In this document: in pieces, positions 9,342 through 18,504 of the stretch | Layout of the letters: each line of letters starts with the position of its first letter | Position numbering within the stretch: position 1 is the stretch's first letter | Source of the DNA: Pseudomonas fluvialis | GTDB taxonomy: Bacteria > Pseudomonadota > Gammaproteobacteria > Pseudomonadales > Pseudomonadaceae | Assembly (NCBI RefSeq): GCF_002234375.1 | Contig: NZ_NMQV01000023.1 | Span: 40,299-104,298, forward strand | Length of the DNA stretch: 64,000 nt | Reading direction: 5' to 3' | Notes under the pieces: model-generated | Database searches by the model: none | What the model saw: only the letters and a program-made list of their open reading frames with translations | What the model was told of the DNA's origin: nothing | Program-made: the position numbers and the translations under genes

Positions 9342-9566
9342 TCAGGCCTGGTGATGCAGCCAGGCGTGGGCGGGTATCTGCTGCCTGGCGACCTTGCGCC
9401 CCTCGATGCGCTGCCAGAGCTTCTCGTGGAAGTAGAAGCCCACCGAGTTGCACAGCGGTTCGATAGACGCTACCAGGCCGCCGGCCACCACGCTGCCAGT
9501 CAGCGCGTAGGTCACGGCGAAGGCGATGCAGAAGTGCATGAGGGTAAAGGTGAAGGTCTTGAGCAT
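9342..9566 (-). CDS. Small DUF2061 family membrane protein
   Basis: 74-residue protein matching the DUF2061 pattern: two hydrophobic helices (about residues 5-20 and 22-36) with the conserved EPLCNSVGFYFHEKLWQRI stretch. The function of this family is unknown. It lies 30 bases upstream of the preceding hypothetical gene in the same direction. Confidence 0.82.
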   Translation of the reverse strand: MLKTFTFTLMHFCIAFAVTYALTGSVVAGGLVASIEPLCNSVGFYFHEKLWQRIEGRKVARQQIPAHAWLHHQA

Positions 9567-9676
9567 GGCGGCGGCTCCCGTGTTCGGTCGAGAATGCTTC
9601 TCTGTTGAACTCAGCTTAGGCCGCCGCCTGTTGTTGCGGAAATACAGCTTTTCTATGTGCTGGATAGCTTTTTCAG

Positions 9677-10147
9677 TCAGCCAACCTGGATCGGCGGCAG
9701 CTCCGGCAACTCGATGCTCAGCGCTTCACGCGGTGCCAGTACTTCGGCCTCGCCGTCGACCACCAGTTCGCCGGCCTGATTGCTGACGCGGGTCGCCAGG
9801 CGCACGCGGCCCTTGGCGAGCTTTTCCAGAACCTCAAGCTCCACGGTGAGCTGGTCGCCCAGTTTGACCGGACGGGTGAACTTGAGCTGTTGCCCCAGGT
9901 AGATGGTCCCCGGGCCGGGCAGTTCGCAGGCAATCGCCGCGCTGATCAACGCGCCGCTGAACATGCCGTGGGCAATACGCTCCTTGAACAGACTGGCCGC
10001 AGCGTATTCCGCATCCAGATGCACCGGGTTGCGGTCGCCGGATACGGCGGCAAACAGCTGGATGTCACGCTCTTCGACGGTTCTCTGCAGGCGGGCCTGC
10101 TGGCCGACTTCAAGGGTATCGTAGGGGAAGTTGCGAACCTGGGTCAT
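9677..10147 (-). CDS. phaJ3: MaoC-family (R)-specific enoyl-CoA hydratase, PhaJ3-like
   Basis: Hydrates trans-2-enoyl-CoA to (R)-3-hydroxyacyl-CoA, linking beta-oxidation to polyhydroxyalkanoate or rhamnolipid precursors. The 156-residue hot-dog protein has the hydratase-2 motif AAVSGDRNPVHLD, with catalytic Asp38 and His43. ATG 10147 is the natural start; the longer frame reads through into the neighbouring gene and is not coding. It lies 46 bases downstream of the lipase and near the fadD pair, as in the phaJ3-lipase-fadD2-fadD1 block of P. aeruginosa; the symbol rests on that context. Confidence 0.87.
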   Translation of the reverse strand: MTQVRNFPYDTLEVGQQARLQRTVEERDIQLFAAVSGDRNPVHLDAEYAAASLFKERIAHGMFSGALISAAIACELPGPGTIYLGQQLKFTRPVKLGDQLTVELEVLEKLAKGRVRLATRVSNQAGELVVDGEAEVLAPREALSIELPELPPIQVG

Positions 10148-10193
10148 GGGTACTCCTCGACAGGTAAAGAACCCCGCGCGAGCGCGAGGGCAA

Positions 10194-11132
10194 TCAGTGG
10201 CAGCGGGGGTGCTGCAGGGCCAGTTCGATCCAGGCCAGCAGGTCTTCACTGACCTGCTGGCGATTGATTTCGTTGAGCAGTTCGTGACGCGCCTGCTCGT
10301 AGACATGCAGGCTGACCTGCTGGGCGCCAGCCAGGCGCAGTGCCTCGGCCAGTTCCTGCAGACGGCGGCCCTGGCTGACCGGGTCACACTGGCCGCCGGT
10401 GACCAGCAGCGGTAATTGTGGATCGATTTGCGCCAGCTGTTCCACCTGGCTGATCTGCAGCAGGCCGCCAAGCAGGTCCAGCCATAGCTGGTTGGTGCAG
10501 AGAAAGCCGCATAGCGGGTCGTCCAGGTAGCGCTGCACTTCGGCAGCATCCCGGCTGAGCCAGTCGAAGGCGCTGTGCCTCGGCTGGCAGGCCTGGTTGA
10601 AACGTCCAAAGGTCAGCCAGTTGAGTAGCCGGCTGCGCCCGCGGCGTCCCAGGCGCAGGCTTTCCAGGCGTGCGATGCTGCGTGCCGCCAGGTACTTGAG
10701 TGGGCTGGCCTGATAGTTGGAGCCGCTGAGTATGGCGCCCTGCAGGCTGCAGCTGTGCTGCATCAGGTAGGCCATGCCGATGTAGCTGCCCATGCTGTGG
10801 CCGAACAGCAGGATGGGGGTGCGTGGGAACTGCTGGCGAATGTGATGGTTGAGGCAGGCCAGGTCGCCGACCACCTTGTGCCAGCCGTGATGGTCGGCAT
10901 AGTGCCCGAGCAGGCCGTGCTGTGCGGTCTGCCCATGGCCGCGCTGGTCGTGGCCGAACAGGCCGATGCCGTGCAGGTTGAGAAAATCGGCGAAGCGCGC
11001 ATAGCGCGCGCTGTGTTCGGCCATGCCGTGGGCCAGCATGAGTACCGCGCGAGGCGCTTGTGCGGGCAACCATTGATTGACATACAGCGAGGTGCCGTCG
11101 GTGGCCTGTAGCCAGAACGAGGAATGCGGCAT
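10194..11132 (-). CDS. Alpha/beta-hydrolase, monoacylglycerol lipase/lysophospholipase-like
   Basis: 312-residue serine hydrolase of the Hydrolase_4 (monoglyceride lipase) type. It shows HGMAEHSARY, GHDQRGHG, the nucleophile elbow GHSMGS (Ser about residue 113), and a late catalytic His in ARHELLNE. The start ATG 11132 (MPHSSFWL) has AAAGGA 9 bases upstream. There is no signal peptide, so it acts in the cytosol. It is divergent from fadD2 and upstream of the MaoC hydratase. The gene set implies release of fatty acids from glycerides, activation by FadD and further beta-oxidation chemistry. Confidence 0.88.
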   Translation of the reverse strand: MPHSSFWLQATDGTSLYVNQWLPAQAPRAVLMLAHGMAEHSARYARFADFLNLHGIGLFGHDQRGHGQTAQHGLLGHYADHHGWHKVVGDLACLNHHIRQQFPRTPILLFGHSMGSYIGMAYLMQHSCSLQGAILSGSNYQASPLKYLAARSIARLESLRLGRRGRSRLLNWLTFGRFNQACQPRHSAFDWLSRDAAEVQRYLDDPLCGFLCTNQLWLDLLGGLLQISQVEQLAQIDPQLPLLVTGGQCDPVSQGRRLQELAEALRLAGAQQVSLHVYEQARHELLNEINRQQVSEDLLAWIELALQHPRCH

Positions 11133-11343
11133 GACGGGAGATCCTTTGCCCTGTGACTGGCTGCATTGTGCACCGCCGCATGGCCCGGGCATAGCCTCGG
11201 CTGGCGCGTCAGGGGGAGCCCATGCCGGCTGTGCAGGCCGGACAATTCACGACACGAATCTGCGCGTGCGGCGTATTTGCCTGCTCGGGGCAAGCTGCTA
11301 AGTTCGCCGGGCACCCGTTAAACAGGCCAAGAGGACAACAACA

Positions 11344-13032
11344 ATGCAGGCCGAGTTTTGGAACGACAAGCGCCCGCCGGGCGTGAGCAATACCCTGGAC
11401 ATGGGCGACTACCGCTCGGTGGTGGATGTGTTCGAGCGCTCCTGTCAGCGCTTTGCCGAGCGTCCGGCCTTCAGCAACCTGGGCGTGACCCTCAGTTATG
11501 CCGAACTGGATCGGCACGCCGCCGCTTTTGCGGCCTGGTTGCAACAGCATACCGATCTGCAGCCGGGTGACCGTATCGCCGTGCAGATGCCCAACATCCT
11601 GCAGTACCCGATTGCCGTATTCGGTGCCCTGCGTGCCGGTCTGGTAGTGGTCAACACCAACCCGCTGTACACGGCACGGGAAATGAAACACCAGTTCAGC
11701 GATGCCGGTGTGCGGGCGCTGGTCTATCTGAATGTGTTTGGCCACCTGGTCGAGCAGGTGCTGCCGGACACGCCGATCGAGTACCTGATCGAGGCGCGCA
11801 TGGGCGACCTGATGCCGGTCGCCAAGGGCTGGCTGATCAATGCCCTGGTCCGTCATGTCAAAAAGATGGTCACGCCCTATCGCCTGCCGCAGGCGGTGTC
11901 CATGCGCAAGGTTCTGCGCCAGGGCGATCCGGCCAGCTACCGCACGGTTCCGCTATCCCTCGAAGACCTTGCGGTGCTGCAGTACACCGGTGGCACCACG
12001 GGGGTCGCCAAGGGGGCCATGCTCAGCCACGGCAACCTGGTCGCCAACATGCAGCAGGTGCGCGCTTGTCTGGGGCAGCTGGATGAGCAGGGGCAGCCAC
12101 TGCTCCGCGAGGGCGAAGAAGTGATGATTGCGCCCCTGCCGCTCTATCACATCTATGCCTTTACCGCGAACTGCATGTGCATGCTGGTCACCGGCAACCA
12201 CAATGTGCTGATCAGCAATCCGCGGGATATTCCCGGCTTCATTCGCGAGTTGAAAAAGTGGCGCTTCTCGGCCTTGCTCGGCCTTAATACGTTGTTCGTG
12301 GCGCTGATGGATCATCCCGAGTTCAAGGACCTGGACTTCTCTCGCCTGAAGGTCACCAACTCTGGTGGTACGGCGTTGGTCAAGGCCACCGCTGAACGTT
12401 GGCAGCAGATCACCGGCTGCTCGGTGGTGGAGGGTTACGGCCTGACGGAAACCTCGCCGGTTGCCAGCACCAATGCCTACGGGCGTCTGGCGCGCCTGGG
12501 GAGTGTCGGTATTCCGGTGCCTGGTACGGCCTTCAAGGTCATCGACGAGCAGGGTGTGGAGTTGCCGCTGGGCGAGCCGGGCGAGTTGTGCATCCAGGGG
12601 CCGCAGGTCATGCAGGGTTATTGGCAGCGCCCCGAGGCGACTGCCGAGGTGCTTGATGAGCAGGGCTGGCTGAAGACCGGGGATATCGCGGTGATCGACG
12701 AGGACGGGCATGTGCGTATCGTCGATCGCAAGAAGGATCTGGTGATTGTCTCCGGCTTCAATGTCTACCCCAACGAAGTCGAAGAGGTGCTCATGGCCCA
12801 TCCGCAAGTGGCCAGCTGCGCGGTAATCGGTGTGCCGGACGAGCGCTCCGGCGAAGCGGTCAAGCTGTTCGTGGTGCCGCGTGATGCGTCGCTGAGCGTG
12901 GAGCAACTGAAGAACTACTGCCGGGAAAACCTGACCGGCTACAAGGTGCCCAAGCACATCGTGTTGCGTGACAGCCTGCCGATGACGCCGGTCGGCAAGA
13001 TCCTGCGTCGCGAGCTGCGCGACCTGACCTGA
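11344..13032 (+). CDS. fadD2: Long-chain fatty acid--CoA ligase FadD2
   Basis: Activates free fatty acids to acyl-CoA through an acyl-AMP. The 562-residue ANL-family enzyme has the AMP-binding P-loop YTGGTTGVAKGAM (about residue 213), GYGLTETSP, the hinge IVDRKKDLVIVSGFNVYPNE split across the C-terminal domain, and the catalytic Lys in VGKILRREL at the end. It lies upstream of a close paralogue (fadD1), separated by about 308 bases. The symbol follows gene order in P. aeruginosa, where fadD2 precedes fadD1. Confidence 0.93.
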   Translation: MQAEFWNDKRPPGVSNTLDMGDYRSVVDVFERSCQRFAERPAFSNLGVTLSYAELDRHAAAFAAWLQQHTDLQPGDRIAVQMPNILQYPIAVFGALRAGLVVVNTNPLYTAREMKHQFSDAGVRALVYLNVFGHLVEQVLPDTPIEYLIEARMGDLMPVAKGWLINALVRHVKKMVTPYRLPQAVSMRKVLRQGDPASYRTVPLSLEDLAVLQYTGGTTGVAKGAMLSHGNLVANMQQVRACLGQLDEQGQPLLREGEEVMIAPLPLYHIYAFTANCMCMLVTGNHNVLISNPRDIPGFIRELKKWRFSALLGLNTLFVALMDHPEFKDLDFSRLKVTNSGGTALVKATAERWQQITGCSVVEGYGLTETSPVASTNAYGRLARLGSVGIPVPGTAFKVIDEQGVELPLGEPGELCIQGPQVMQGYWQRPEATAEVLDEQGWLKTGDIAVIDEDGHVRIVDRKKDLVIVSGFNVYPNEVEEVLMAHPQVASCAVIGVPDERSGEAVKLFVVPRDASLSVEQLKNYCRENLTGYKVPKHIVLRDSLPMTPVGKILRRELRDLT

Positions 13033-13340
13033 AAAATCCTCACAAGTGCCAGCCTCCGGCTACACTCACCGGCAGCCGGAGGCCCGGCGCAGACGCTGGC
13101 GCGACCTGCCAGTAGCACCTTCGCAGATGGCGGCCGGAAAATGACTGCAATCAATAGATTGGGTCTATTTAATGACTGCTGAGCCCAGGTTTAGTGCTGG
13201 TCGAGGCCTGGCAAAACTGCTACGCTCGGCGCGCTTTTCTGTCCGGCCGCCCGGCCGGCAGACCCGTTTACATGACTATGACAATAAACAATCGCCCTTG
13301 AGGGCGGTGAAGACCAGCTGTCGTTTAGGAGTGGGCTTGC
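13033..13340 (+). promoter_or_regulatory. fadD2-fadD1 intergenic region with hairpins and likely fadD1 promoter
   Basis: 308 bases without a gene. A perfect 10-bp inverted repeat (GCCTCCGGCT at 13052-13061 with AGCCGGAGGC at 13074-13083) lies 20 bases past the fadD2 stop, but no T-run follows, so it is more likely an mRNA 3' stabiliser or processing hairpin than a strong terminator. An A/T-rich stretch at about 13140-13175 could carry the fadD1 promoter. A second GC hairpin lies near 13243-13260. The fadD1 ribosome-binding site is AGGAG at 13328-13332. I saw no convincing PsrA operator. Confidence 0.5.
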
Positions 13341-15029
13341 ATGACCGAAAATTTCTGGAAGGACAAGTATCCGGCCGGTATTCCGACGGAAATCAATGCT
13401 GACCAATATCCAAATATCCAATCGGTTCTGAAAGAGTCCTGCCAGCGCTTCGCCAGCAAGCCCGCTTTCAGCAACATGGGCAAGACCCTCAGCTACAGCG
13501 ATGTGTACGAGCTGTCCGGTGCCTTCGCCGCCTACCTGCAACAACATACCGATTTGCAACCGGGTGATCGCATCGCCGTGCAGTTGCCCAACGTGCTGCA
13601 ATATCCGGTCGTGGTATTCGGTGCCCTGCGCGCCGGCCTGATCGTGGTCAACACCAACCCGCTGTACACCGCGCGGGAAATGGAGCACCAGTTCAATGAC
13701 TCCGGTGCCAAGGCGCTGGTCTGCCTGGCCAACATGGCTCACCTGGCTGAAGAAGTGCTGCCCAAGACTGGCATCAAGCATGTGGTGGTGACCGAAGTCG
13801 GCGACATGCTGCCGCCGCTCAAGCGCCTGCTGGTCAATACCGTGGTCAAGCATGTGAAGAAGATGGTGCCCCCCTACAGCCTGCCGCAGGCCGTCAAGCT
13901 CACCGCCGCGCTGGCCAAGGGCAAGGGTAAGGCCGTCAAGGAAGCCACTCCGGCCAATCAGGATATCGCCGTACTGCAGTACACCGGCGGTACCACCGGC
14001 GTAGCCAAGGGCGCCATGCTGACCCATCGCAACCTGGTGGCCAACATGCTGCAGGTCAAGTCGCTGATGGGTTCGGAAATGCAGGAAGGCAGCGAAATTC
14101 TCATCGCGCCGCTGCCGCTATACCACATCTATGCCTTCACCTTCCATTGCATGGCCATGATGCTGGTGGGTGGGCATAACGTACTGATCACCAACCCGCG
14201 CGATCTGCCGGCGATGATCAAGGATCTGGCTGCCTACCGTTTCACCGGCTTCGTGGGGCTGAACACCCTGTTCGTGGCCCTGTGCAACAACGAAGATTTC
14301 CGCAAGCTGGACTTCTCCAGCCTCAAGGCCACCTTCTCCGGAGGCATGGCGTTGCAGCTGGCTACCGCCGAGCGCTGGCAGGAAGTCACCGGCTGTGCCA
14401 TTTGCGAAGGCTTCGGGATGACCGAGACCAGCCCGGTGGTGTCGGTGAATCCTTTCCAGAATATCCAGATCGGCACCATCGGCATTCCGGTGCCTTCGAC
14501 CCAGTGCAAGGTCATCGACGACGAGGGCAACGACCTGCCCATGGGCGCGATTGGCGAGCTGTGCGTGAAGGGGCCGCAGGTGATGAAGGGCTACTGGCAG
14601 CGCCAGGAAGCCACCGACGAGATTCTCGATGCCGCAGGCTGGTTGAAAACCGGTGATATCGCGGTGATTCAGGACGATGGTTTCATGCGCATCGTCGATC
14701 GCAAGAAGGACATGATCCTGGTGTCCGGTTTCAATGTGTATCCCAACGAGCTGGAAGACGTGCTGGCCACCCTGCCGGGCGTACTGCAGTGCGCGGCGAT
14801 TGGCGTACCGGACGAGAAGTCGGGCGAAGCGATCAAGGTTTTCGTGGTGGTCAAGCCGGGCGAGAGCCTGAGCAAGGAGCAGGTCATGGAGCACATGCGT
14901 GCCAATGTGACCGGCTACAAGGTGCCGCGTTACGTCGAGTTCCGCGAGGTGCTGCCGACCACCAACGTGGGCAAGATTCTGCGTCGCGAGCTGCGTGACG
15001 AAGAGCTGAAGAAGCTCGGCAAGAAGTAA
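13341..15029 (+). CDS. fadD1: Long-chain fatty acid--CoA ligase FadD1
   Basis: 562-residue acyl-CoA synthetase, the same length as and closely similar to FadD2 upstream. It shows the P-loop YTGGTTGVAKGAM, GFGMTETSP, DRKKDMILVSGFNVYPNE and the C-terminal VGKILRREL with the catalytic Lys. In P. aeruginosa FadD1 prefers longer chains than FadD2 (established for that species; assumed here). AGGAG lies 8 bases before the ATG. A UUCG-capped hairpin follows the stop. Confidence 0.95.
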   Translation: MTENFWKDKYPAGIPTEINADQYPNIQSVLKESCQRFASKPAFSNMGKTLSYSDVYELSGAFAAYLQQHTDLQPGDRIAVQLPNVLQYPVVVFGALRAGLIVVNTNPLYTAREMEHQFNDSGAKALVCLANMAHLAEEVLPKTGIKHVVVTEVGDMLPPLKRLLVNTVVKHVKKMVPPYSLPQAVKLTAALAKGKGKAVKEATPANQDIAVLQYTGGTTGVAKGAMLTHRNLVANMLQVKSLMGSEMQEGSEILIAPLPLYHIYAFTFHCMAMMLVGGHNVLITNPRDLPAMIKDLAAYRFTGFVGLNTLFVALCNNEDFRKLDFSSLKATFSGGMALQLATAERWQEVTGCAICEGFGMTETSPVVSVNPFQNIQIGTIGIPVPSTQCKVIDDEGNDLPMGAIGELCVKGPQVMKGYWQRQEATDEILDAAGWLKTGDIAVIQDDGFMRIVDRKKDMILVSGFNVYPNELEDVLATLPGVLQCAAIGVPDEKSGEAIKVFVVVKPGESLSKEQVMEHMRANVTGYKVPRYVEFREVLPTTNVGKILRRELRDEELKKLGKK

Positions 15030-15052
15030 GCCGAGTCAGCGTGCGTTTGTGC

Positions 15053-15076
15053 AAGGCCCCGCTTCGGCGGGGCCTT
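15053..15076. terminator. Hairpin terminator after fadD1, possibly bidirectional
   Basis: Perfect 10-bp stem (AAGGCCCCGC / GCGGGGCCTT) capped by a stable TTCG tetraloop. It lies between the convergent ends of fadD1 and yajD. The T-run after it is weak. Confidence 0.75.
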
Positions 15077-15092
15077 GTCGTTTCAGGGCTGG

Positions 15093-15437
15093 CTAGGACT
15101 TGCCGAGTAGGCGGGCCAGGTCACCGAGCGCCTTGTAAGTCGCCGTGGCGGGCTTGTCGCTGCCGGGGGTGGCTTCGCGGTAGTACTGCTGATCGGTGTA
15201 GCGCGCATGTTCGTTGTCATGGCAATACAGGCAGAGCAGTTCCCAGTTGGAACCATCGGCTGGGTTGTTGTCATGGTTATGGTCGCGGTGATGCACCGTC
15301 AGTTCGCTGAGGCGCTTGCCGGAAAACTCCCGGGCGCAGCGTCCGCACACATGCGGGTAGAGCTTGAGCGCCAGGCGCCGGTAGCTTTCTTCACGCTCGC
15401 GGCGGTTGGCGGCAATCAGTTCATCAACCTTGCTCAT
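15093..15437 (-). CDS. yajD: YajD-family HNH nuclease
   Basis: 114-residue small HNH protein. Zinc-ribbon cysteines CGRC (about residues 31-34) and CLYC (about 69-72) flank the HNH core VHHRDHNHDNN. It matches the YajD family, which is widespread in gamma-proteobacteria and has no established physiological role. It lies downstream of pykA in the same direction (25-base gap) and converges on fadD1. Confidence 0.85.
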   Translation of the reverse strand: MSKVDELIAANRREREESYRRLALKLYPHVCGRCAREFSGKRLSELTVHHRDHNHDNNPADGSNWELLCLYCHDNEHARYTDQQYYREATPGSDKPATATYKALGDLARLLGKS

Positions 15438-15462
15438 GACCTTGTCTCCTGGTGAGCGCCGC

Positions 15463-16914
15463 TCAGGCCAGCGCCTGGCCTACCTGTAACAGCTTGAGGG
15501 TATTGCTGCCACCAATGGTGTGGTAGCTGTCGCCCTTGGTCAGTATTACCCAGTCACCCGGGTTGACCAGGCCGCGTTGCAGGAGTTCATCGACCGCCGC
15601 CTGGCTGAGGTGCTCCGCGGCAAAGGCGTCGATATCGAAGGGAATGGTGTAGACCCCACGCATCAGCGCCGCACGGGCCTGGGTGGCGCGTTGTGCCGAA
15701 TAGGCGAAGATCGGCACGGCGGAGCGGATGCGCGACATGATCAGCGGGGTATAGCCGCTTTCGGTCAGGCAGATGATCGCCTTGACCCCGGGAAAGTGGT
15801 TGGCGGTGTACATCGCGGCCAGGGCGATGCTCTCGTCGCAGCGGCTGAAGGTGTGTCCCAGGCGATGGCTGGAGCGTTGGCTGGTCGGGTGCTTTTCCGC
15901 ACCCAGACAGATGCGTGCCATGGCTTCTACGGCCTGCACGGGATACTGGCCGGCGGCGGTTTCTGCGGAGAGCATGACCGCATCGGTATAGTCGAGCACC
16001 GCATTGGCCACGTCGGAGACTTCGGCGCGGGTCGGCATCGGACTGGCGATCATCGACTCCATCATCTGCGTGGCGGTGATCACCAGTTTGTTCAGGCGTC
16101 GGGCGTGCTGGATGATCTTCTTCTGGATGCCGACCAGTTCGGCATCGCCGATCTCCACCGCCAGGTCGCCGCGGGCGACCATCACGCCGTCGCTGGCGCG
16201 GATCAGCTCATCCAGGGTGTGGTCGTCGGCTACCGCCTCGGCACGTTCGATCTTGGCGATCAGCCAGGCATCACTACCGGCTTCCTGCAGCAGCTGGCGG
16301 GCGTAGTGCATGTCGGCGGCATCGCGCGGAAAGGACACCGCCACATAGTCCAGGTGCAGCTCGGCGGCCAGCTGGATGTCGCGTTTGTCCTTGTCGGTCA
16401 GCGCCGGCGCGGTGAGCCCGCCGCCCTTGCGGTTGATGCCCTTGTAGTCGGACAGCGGGCCGCCGATCAGTACCCGGCAGCCCAGTTCGTCGCTACTGAC
16501 ACGCTCCACCTGCATTACCACCCGGCCATCGTCGAGCAACAGCTGGTCGCCGACCTGGCAGTCCTTGACCAGGTCGGGATAGTCGATACCTACCACCTGC
16601 TGGGTACCGGCATCGCGCGGGTGACTGATGGAAAAACGGAAGTGATCGCCGGCGGCCAGCTCGATGCGTTTCTCGGCAAAGCGGGCAATGCGGATCTTCG
16701 GGCCCTGCAGGTCGCCCAGCAGAGCCACATGGCGCCCGGCCGCGGCAGCCAGCTCGCGGACCAGACGCGCCCGTTCGCGGTGCTCATCGGCACTGCCGTG
16801 GGAGAAGTTCAGGCGTGCCACATCCAGACCCGCATGGATCAGGGCGTTGAGGGTGGCAGGGGTGTTGCTGGCCGGGCCGAGGGTGGCGACGATCTTGCTG
16901 CGACGAAGGGTCAT
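15463..16914 (-). CDS. pykA: Pyruvate kinase PykA
   Basis: Final glycolytic step: phosphoenolpyruvate plus ADP to pyruvate plus ATP. Starting at ATG 16914 (MTLRRSKIVATLGPAS) gives 483 residues, the usual PykA length. Visible motifs are ARLNFSHGS, LGDLQGPKIR, the catalytic signature LIAKIERAEA, GVMVARGDLAVE and ATQMMESM. The longer upstream extension is not conserved in type. It lies downstream of a universal stress protein gene, the same pairing as in P. aeruginosa. Confidence 0.96.
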   Translation of the reverse strand: MTLRRSKIVATLGPASNTPATLNALIHAGLDVARLNFSHGSADEHRERARLVRELAAAAGRHVALLGDLQGPKIRIARFAEKRIELAAGDHFRFSISHPRDAGTQQVVGIDYPDLVKDCQVGDQLLLDDGRVVMQVERVSSDELGCRVLIGGPLSDYKGINRKGGGLTAPALTDKDKRDIQLAAELHLDYVAVSFPRDAADMHYARQLLQEAGSDAWLIAKIERAEAVADDHTLDELIRASDGVMVARGDLAVEIGDAELVGIQKKIIQHARRLNKLVITATQMMESMIASPMPTRAEVSDVANAVLDYTDAVMLSAETAAGQYPVQAVEAMARICLGAEKHPTSQRSSHRLGHTFSRCDESIALAAMYTANHFPGVKAIICLTESGYTPLIMSRIRSAVPIFAYSAQRATQARAALMRGVYTIPFDIDAFAAEHLSQAAVDELLQRGLVNPGDWVILTKGDSYHTIGGSNTLKLLQVGQALA

Positions 16915-17010
16915 GCGAGGCTCCAGGTTCAAGAGTGCAGCGAGGCTACACCGAGCTGACTCTGTAGTCATGCCTGGCCTCGCACTACCTCGTCGCCGGG
17001 GGTGCAGCCC

Positions 17011-17919
17011 TCAGGTCTGGCTGGGTTTGAGCACCAGCAGGTCGCAGTGCACGGCCTCGAGGATGCGTTCTGCCGTGTTGCCGAGCAAGGCCCGGTCCAG
17101 ATGGCTGCGCGATACGGCCCCCATCAGCAGCAGGTCGATGCCGCTCTGCTCGACGAACTGGGGAATGCGCTCCTCGGCAAAGCCTTCCAGCAGGTGTTGC
17201 TGGTGGGCCTGCAGCGCATAGGGGGCGAGCAGCTGCTCGAAGGCCTGGCGGTGCTGTTGCGCGCAGCGTTGTGCATAGCCTTCGTAATCAGCGATCAGCT
17301 CGGCATCGAAGACCAGTGTTCGTGGCAGCGGGGCATAACAATGCAGATAGTGGGCTTCCAGGCCGAGACTGGTGGCCAGCTCCTGGCCGGTGCGAATCAG
17401 TTGGTGATCCAGTGCAGCAGGCTTGTCGGCTACATGCATGGGGTCAAGCGCGGCGGCCAGCTTGTGGCCTTGCCATTCGGCACGATGCACCAGCCATAAA
17501 GGCACCGGGCACTTGCGTATCAGCTGCCAGCAGCTGTTGCTGAGGAACAGGCGCTGCAACAGACCATGGTTCTTGCTGGCCTTGAACACCAGGTCCGGCT
17601 GGCGCTCGGCGACGCGGTCGAGCACGGTCTGCTGCACCGACTTGCCCCAGCGGACTTCCACGCTGACATCCAGTCCCTCGGCGCGCAGCGGGGCGGCCAA
17701 TTGTTCAGCCCAGGCACGGCGTTGCGTGAGCAGGTCGCTGCGGGCCTGCTCCAGGCGCGTACTATCCAGCCACAAGGCACCTTCCAGGGCTGGGGTGAAC
17801 TCGCAGAGCAGCAGGTCAAGGTGGGCCTGACTGTGGCGGGCCAGCCAGGCTGCACGATTGAGTGCCGGTTGGGCTTCCTGAGTAGGGTCGAGCACGACCA
17901 GCAGTTGCTGTAGACGCAT
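17011..17919 (-). CDS. Tandem universal stress protein (UspE-like)
   Basis: 302 residues made of two Usp domains (about 1-150 and 151-302). The second domain ends with GLNTAER-type sequence LLGNTAERILEAVHCDLLVLKP; the first lacks a clean ATP-binding GxxGxxxS/T loop, as in UspE. ATG 17919 has GAGGAA 8 bases upstream. Homologues next to pykA in P. aeruginosa help survival under oxygen limitation and are controlled by ANR; a candidate ANR box lies about 60-73 bases upstream here. Located before pykA in the same direction, with a 96-base gap. Confidence 0.88.
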   Translation of the reverse strand: MRLQQLLVVLDPTQEAQPALNRAAWLARHSQAHLDLLLCEFTPALEGALWLDSTRLEQARSDLLTQRRAWAEQLAAPLRAEGLDVSVEVRWGKSVQQTVLDRVAERQPDLVFKASKNHGLLQRLFLSNSCWQLIRKCPVPLWLVHRAEWQGHKLAAALDPMHVADKPAALDHQLIRTGQELATSLGLEAHYLHCYAPLPRTLVFDAELIADYEGYAQRCAQQHRQAFEQLLAPYALQAHQQHLLEGFAEERIPQFVEQSGIDLLLMGAVSRSHLDRALLGNTAERILEAVHCDLLVLKPSQT

Positions 17920-17978
17920 GGCAGGGATTCCTCGCAAAGGCTAGGCCTGTATTGCAGCCTAGCTTGTCCGGCGGCGGC

Positions 17979-17992
17979 TTGATCTGCGTCAC
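17979..17992 (-). promoter_or_regulatory. Candidate ANR/FNR box upstream of the universal stress protein gene
   Basis: The sequence TTGATCTGCGTCAC on the + strand fits the ANR/FNR consensus TTGAT-N4-ATCAA with a perfect left half and a weaker right half. It lies about 60-73 bases before the usp start, a distance compatible with class II activation at about -41. Matching by eye only. Confidence 0.5.
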
Positions 17993-18090
17993 GCTGCGAC
18001 CAATGGCCACGCCATGAGCTGCTGAGACCTGCGCCGCGCTGGAGAAAACGACCCGCCAGCCGATACACTGGCACACGGAGGAACCCTGCC

Positions 18091-18483
18091 ATGCGAATCT
18101 TTTTCCTGCTCGGCCTGTATCTGCTTCTGGCTGGCTGCACCCGGCTGACCGCCAACCACCAGCTGGACGAGGCTTACCGGGCCTATGCCGCCGGCGATTG
18201 TGCCGCGGTGGCACTGGCCCTGTCGCGGGTTGAACGGAGCATTCGTGCGCGCCCCTACCTGCAGCCGGAGGTTTCCCTGTTGCGTGGACAGTGCCTGGAG
18301 CGCCAGCAATTGTTTGTCGACGCCGGGCAGACCTACCAGTTCATCCTCCAGCATTACCCGCGCAGCGAGTATGCCTTCCGCGCCCGTGCGCGCCTGGATA
18401 CCTTGCAGCAGCTCGGTCATTGGCCGGCTACGGATGTGCAGGTCAGCACTGCCCGGGATCAGCCCTTGCCGGGCAAACCCTAA
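18091..18483 (+). CDS. Small tetratricopeptide-like lipoprotein
   Basis: 130-residue predicted lipoprotein. The signal peptide MRIFFLLGLYLLLAGC ends in a good lipobox (LAGC, lipidated Cys16), so it is anchored in the envelope. The mature part looks like one or two TPR/Sel-type helical repeats (DEAYRAYAAGDCAAVALAL, GQTYQFILQHYPRSEYAFRA), suggesting protein contacts. It is followed 21 bases later by a DUF4124 gene in the same direction. Function unknown. Confidence 0.8.
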   Translation: MRIFFLLGLYLLLAGCTRLTANHQLDEAYRAYAAGDCAAVALALSRVERSIRARPYLQPEVSLLRGQCLERQQLFVDAGQTYQFILQHYPRSEYAFRARARLDTLQQLGHWPATDVQVSTARDQPLPGKP

Positions 18484-18504
18484 GCCTTTCAAGGAAACTT
18501 CTGC

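Noticed and set aside
15520..16959. 479-codon + strand frame opposite pykA
   Set aside because: Shadow frame; pyruvate kinase motifs lie on the minus strand.
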